A DNA stretch of 64,000 nucleotides, taken from Chrysomallon squamiferum (taxonomy: Eukaryota > Mollusca > Gastropoda > Neomphalida > Peltospiridae). Positions 63,389 to 64,000 of the stretch are shown here, in pieces. A program made the translations under genes and the position numbers. Below the pieces are notes generated by a model. The model saw only the letters and a list, made by a program, of their open reading frames with translations, ran no database searches and was not told the origin of the DNA. The DNA lies in assembly GCA_012295275.1 (NCBI GenBank), contig CM022665.1:22931002-22995001 (forward strand), written 5' to 3'. Numbering within the stretch: position 1 is the first letter of the stretch; each line of letters begins with the position of its first letter.

Positions 63389-63642
63389 CCATACATCTAT
63401 ATATACATTTAAACGATAAGATACAAAAGGAAACCTGCAAAAGAAATATTTAATATATAAACTGTGAAGGCAAGATAGCAAAGACACATTACCTATGTAT
63501 CCACCATGTGCATCTCGTTTTGGATTTGGTCTCATGGCACAGAAATCACCACAACCGCAGGGACACAGATCCGGGTGTATGATACCGGGCGGACCTGGAC
63601 ACCAAACATGGTGAAAGCCTGTTGGCCTGGGGTTGTGACAAT
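63035..63642 (-). CDS. P5 (partial): 3' exons of a 12-cysteine prokineticin/astakine-like gene
   Basis: Two exons are visible: 63642-63493 (150 nt, the same length as P2 exon 3) and 63054-63035 (20 nt, ending CSFG-stop). Phases 1 and 1 match the family. The exon encodes CHNP, a WCPGPPG segment nearly identical to P2, a CPC-x-C motif and HGGY before the donor. It is closer to P2 than to P4 in this exon. Upstream exons (signal peptide, any WAP domain, first cysteines) are not found before 64000 and should lie beyond the right edge. It is therefore unknown whether P5 has the WAP architecture. Confidence 0.72.
63232..63292 (+). other. tRNA-like / SINE-head-like fragment in P5 intron
   Basis: GGGCTTGTAGCTCAGTGACTAG resembles a tRNA 5' half with an A box, as at the head of tRNA-derived SINEs. 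The D-stem partner is mutated and no good B box (GGTTCGA) follows, so it is not a functional tRNA. Confidence 0.3.
63328..63387. repeat. (CA)n microsatellite in P5 intron
   Basis: About 58 nt of AC repeats between the two P5 exons. Confidence 0.95.
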
Positions 63643-63739
63643 CTGATAATATATAAATTTCAGCTCAATATTATATTCTGTCTAATCGTAAGTTCCGCTT
63701 TAATAATATAGATATTTATAATGTTACAAAAATACGAAT

Positions 63740-63741
<2 letters not shown>

Positions 63742-63800
<59 letters not shown>

Positions 63801-63824
63801 CAAAAATAATTATCCTCTCTAACA

Positions 63825-63918
<94 letters not shown>
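63742..63918. repeat. (CT)n, (TA)n and second (CT)n microsatellites
   Basis: (CT)n 63742-63784, (TA)n to 63800, then (CT)n from about 63830 to 63918. They lie in the intron upstream of the first visible P5 exon. Confidence 0.95.
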
Positions 63919-63921
<3 letters not shown>

Positions 63922-64000
63922 AGAATCAAATCGTCTTTATCTTACAAACTTTCATTATTTGATATTAAAATCTATAAATGGAAACTTTCCAAGAGACTTT

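Overview
This window is AT-rich metazoan DNA: spliced genes with GT-AG introns, TATA boxes and AATAAA signals, set among very many microsatellites (GA, GT, TA, AAT, ACT, TTTA) and A/T homopolymers. No rRNA, intact tRNA, CRISPR array or bacterial-type operon was seen. The repeat style and the protein types (prokineticin/astakine-like and WAP secreted peptides, and a single-pass membrane protein with a tyrosine-bearing tail) suggest a lophotrochozoan invertebrate, perhaps a mollusc. The species is not determined.

Layout. At 0.7-6.5 kb no gene is recognised. At 6.66-9.86 kb, minus strand, a three-exon gene encodes a 383-residue single-pass membrane protein: a short Cys-containing extracellular part with a D-x-D-G-D-G loop, one membrane segment, and a long cytoplasmic tail with tyrosine motifs. 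From 9.9 to 40.4 kb lies a gene-poor stretch full of simple repeats, several minisatellites and a small foldback element.

From 40.4 kb to the right edge lies a cluster of five related small secreted Cys-rich genes, here called P1-P5. They run P1(+), P2(+), P3(+), P4(-), P5(-, partial). All five share the same intron phases, and the last coding exon is 20 nt in each. P1 and P2 are signal peptide plus one Cys-rich domain. P3 and P4 have an inserted two-exon WAP (four-disulfide core) domain between the signal peptide and the Cys-rich domain. The Cys-rich domain in P3 follows the 10-cysteine prokineticin/astakine (colipase-fold) pattern. P2 and P4 have a 12-cysteine version with one extra cysteine pair, and the cysteines visible in P5 fit the same version. 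P1 has a single-base deletion in its third exon relative to its paralogs, so it is either a young pseudogene or an assembly indel.

How they may work together (inference). Prokineticin-fold proteins such as astakines are secreted cytokine-like factors. WAP domains are usually protease inhibitors or antimicrobial modules. The cluster therefore looks like a locally expanding set of secreted signalling or defence peptides made by tandem and inverted duplication. A 30-bp minisatellite upstream of P4 carries repeated AP-1-like TGACTCA sites. No functional link to the membrane protein at 6.7-9.9 kb can be shown from sequence. All exon junctions were inferred by eye from splice consensus, reading phase and paralog comparison.
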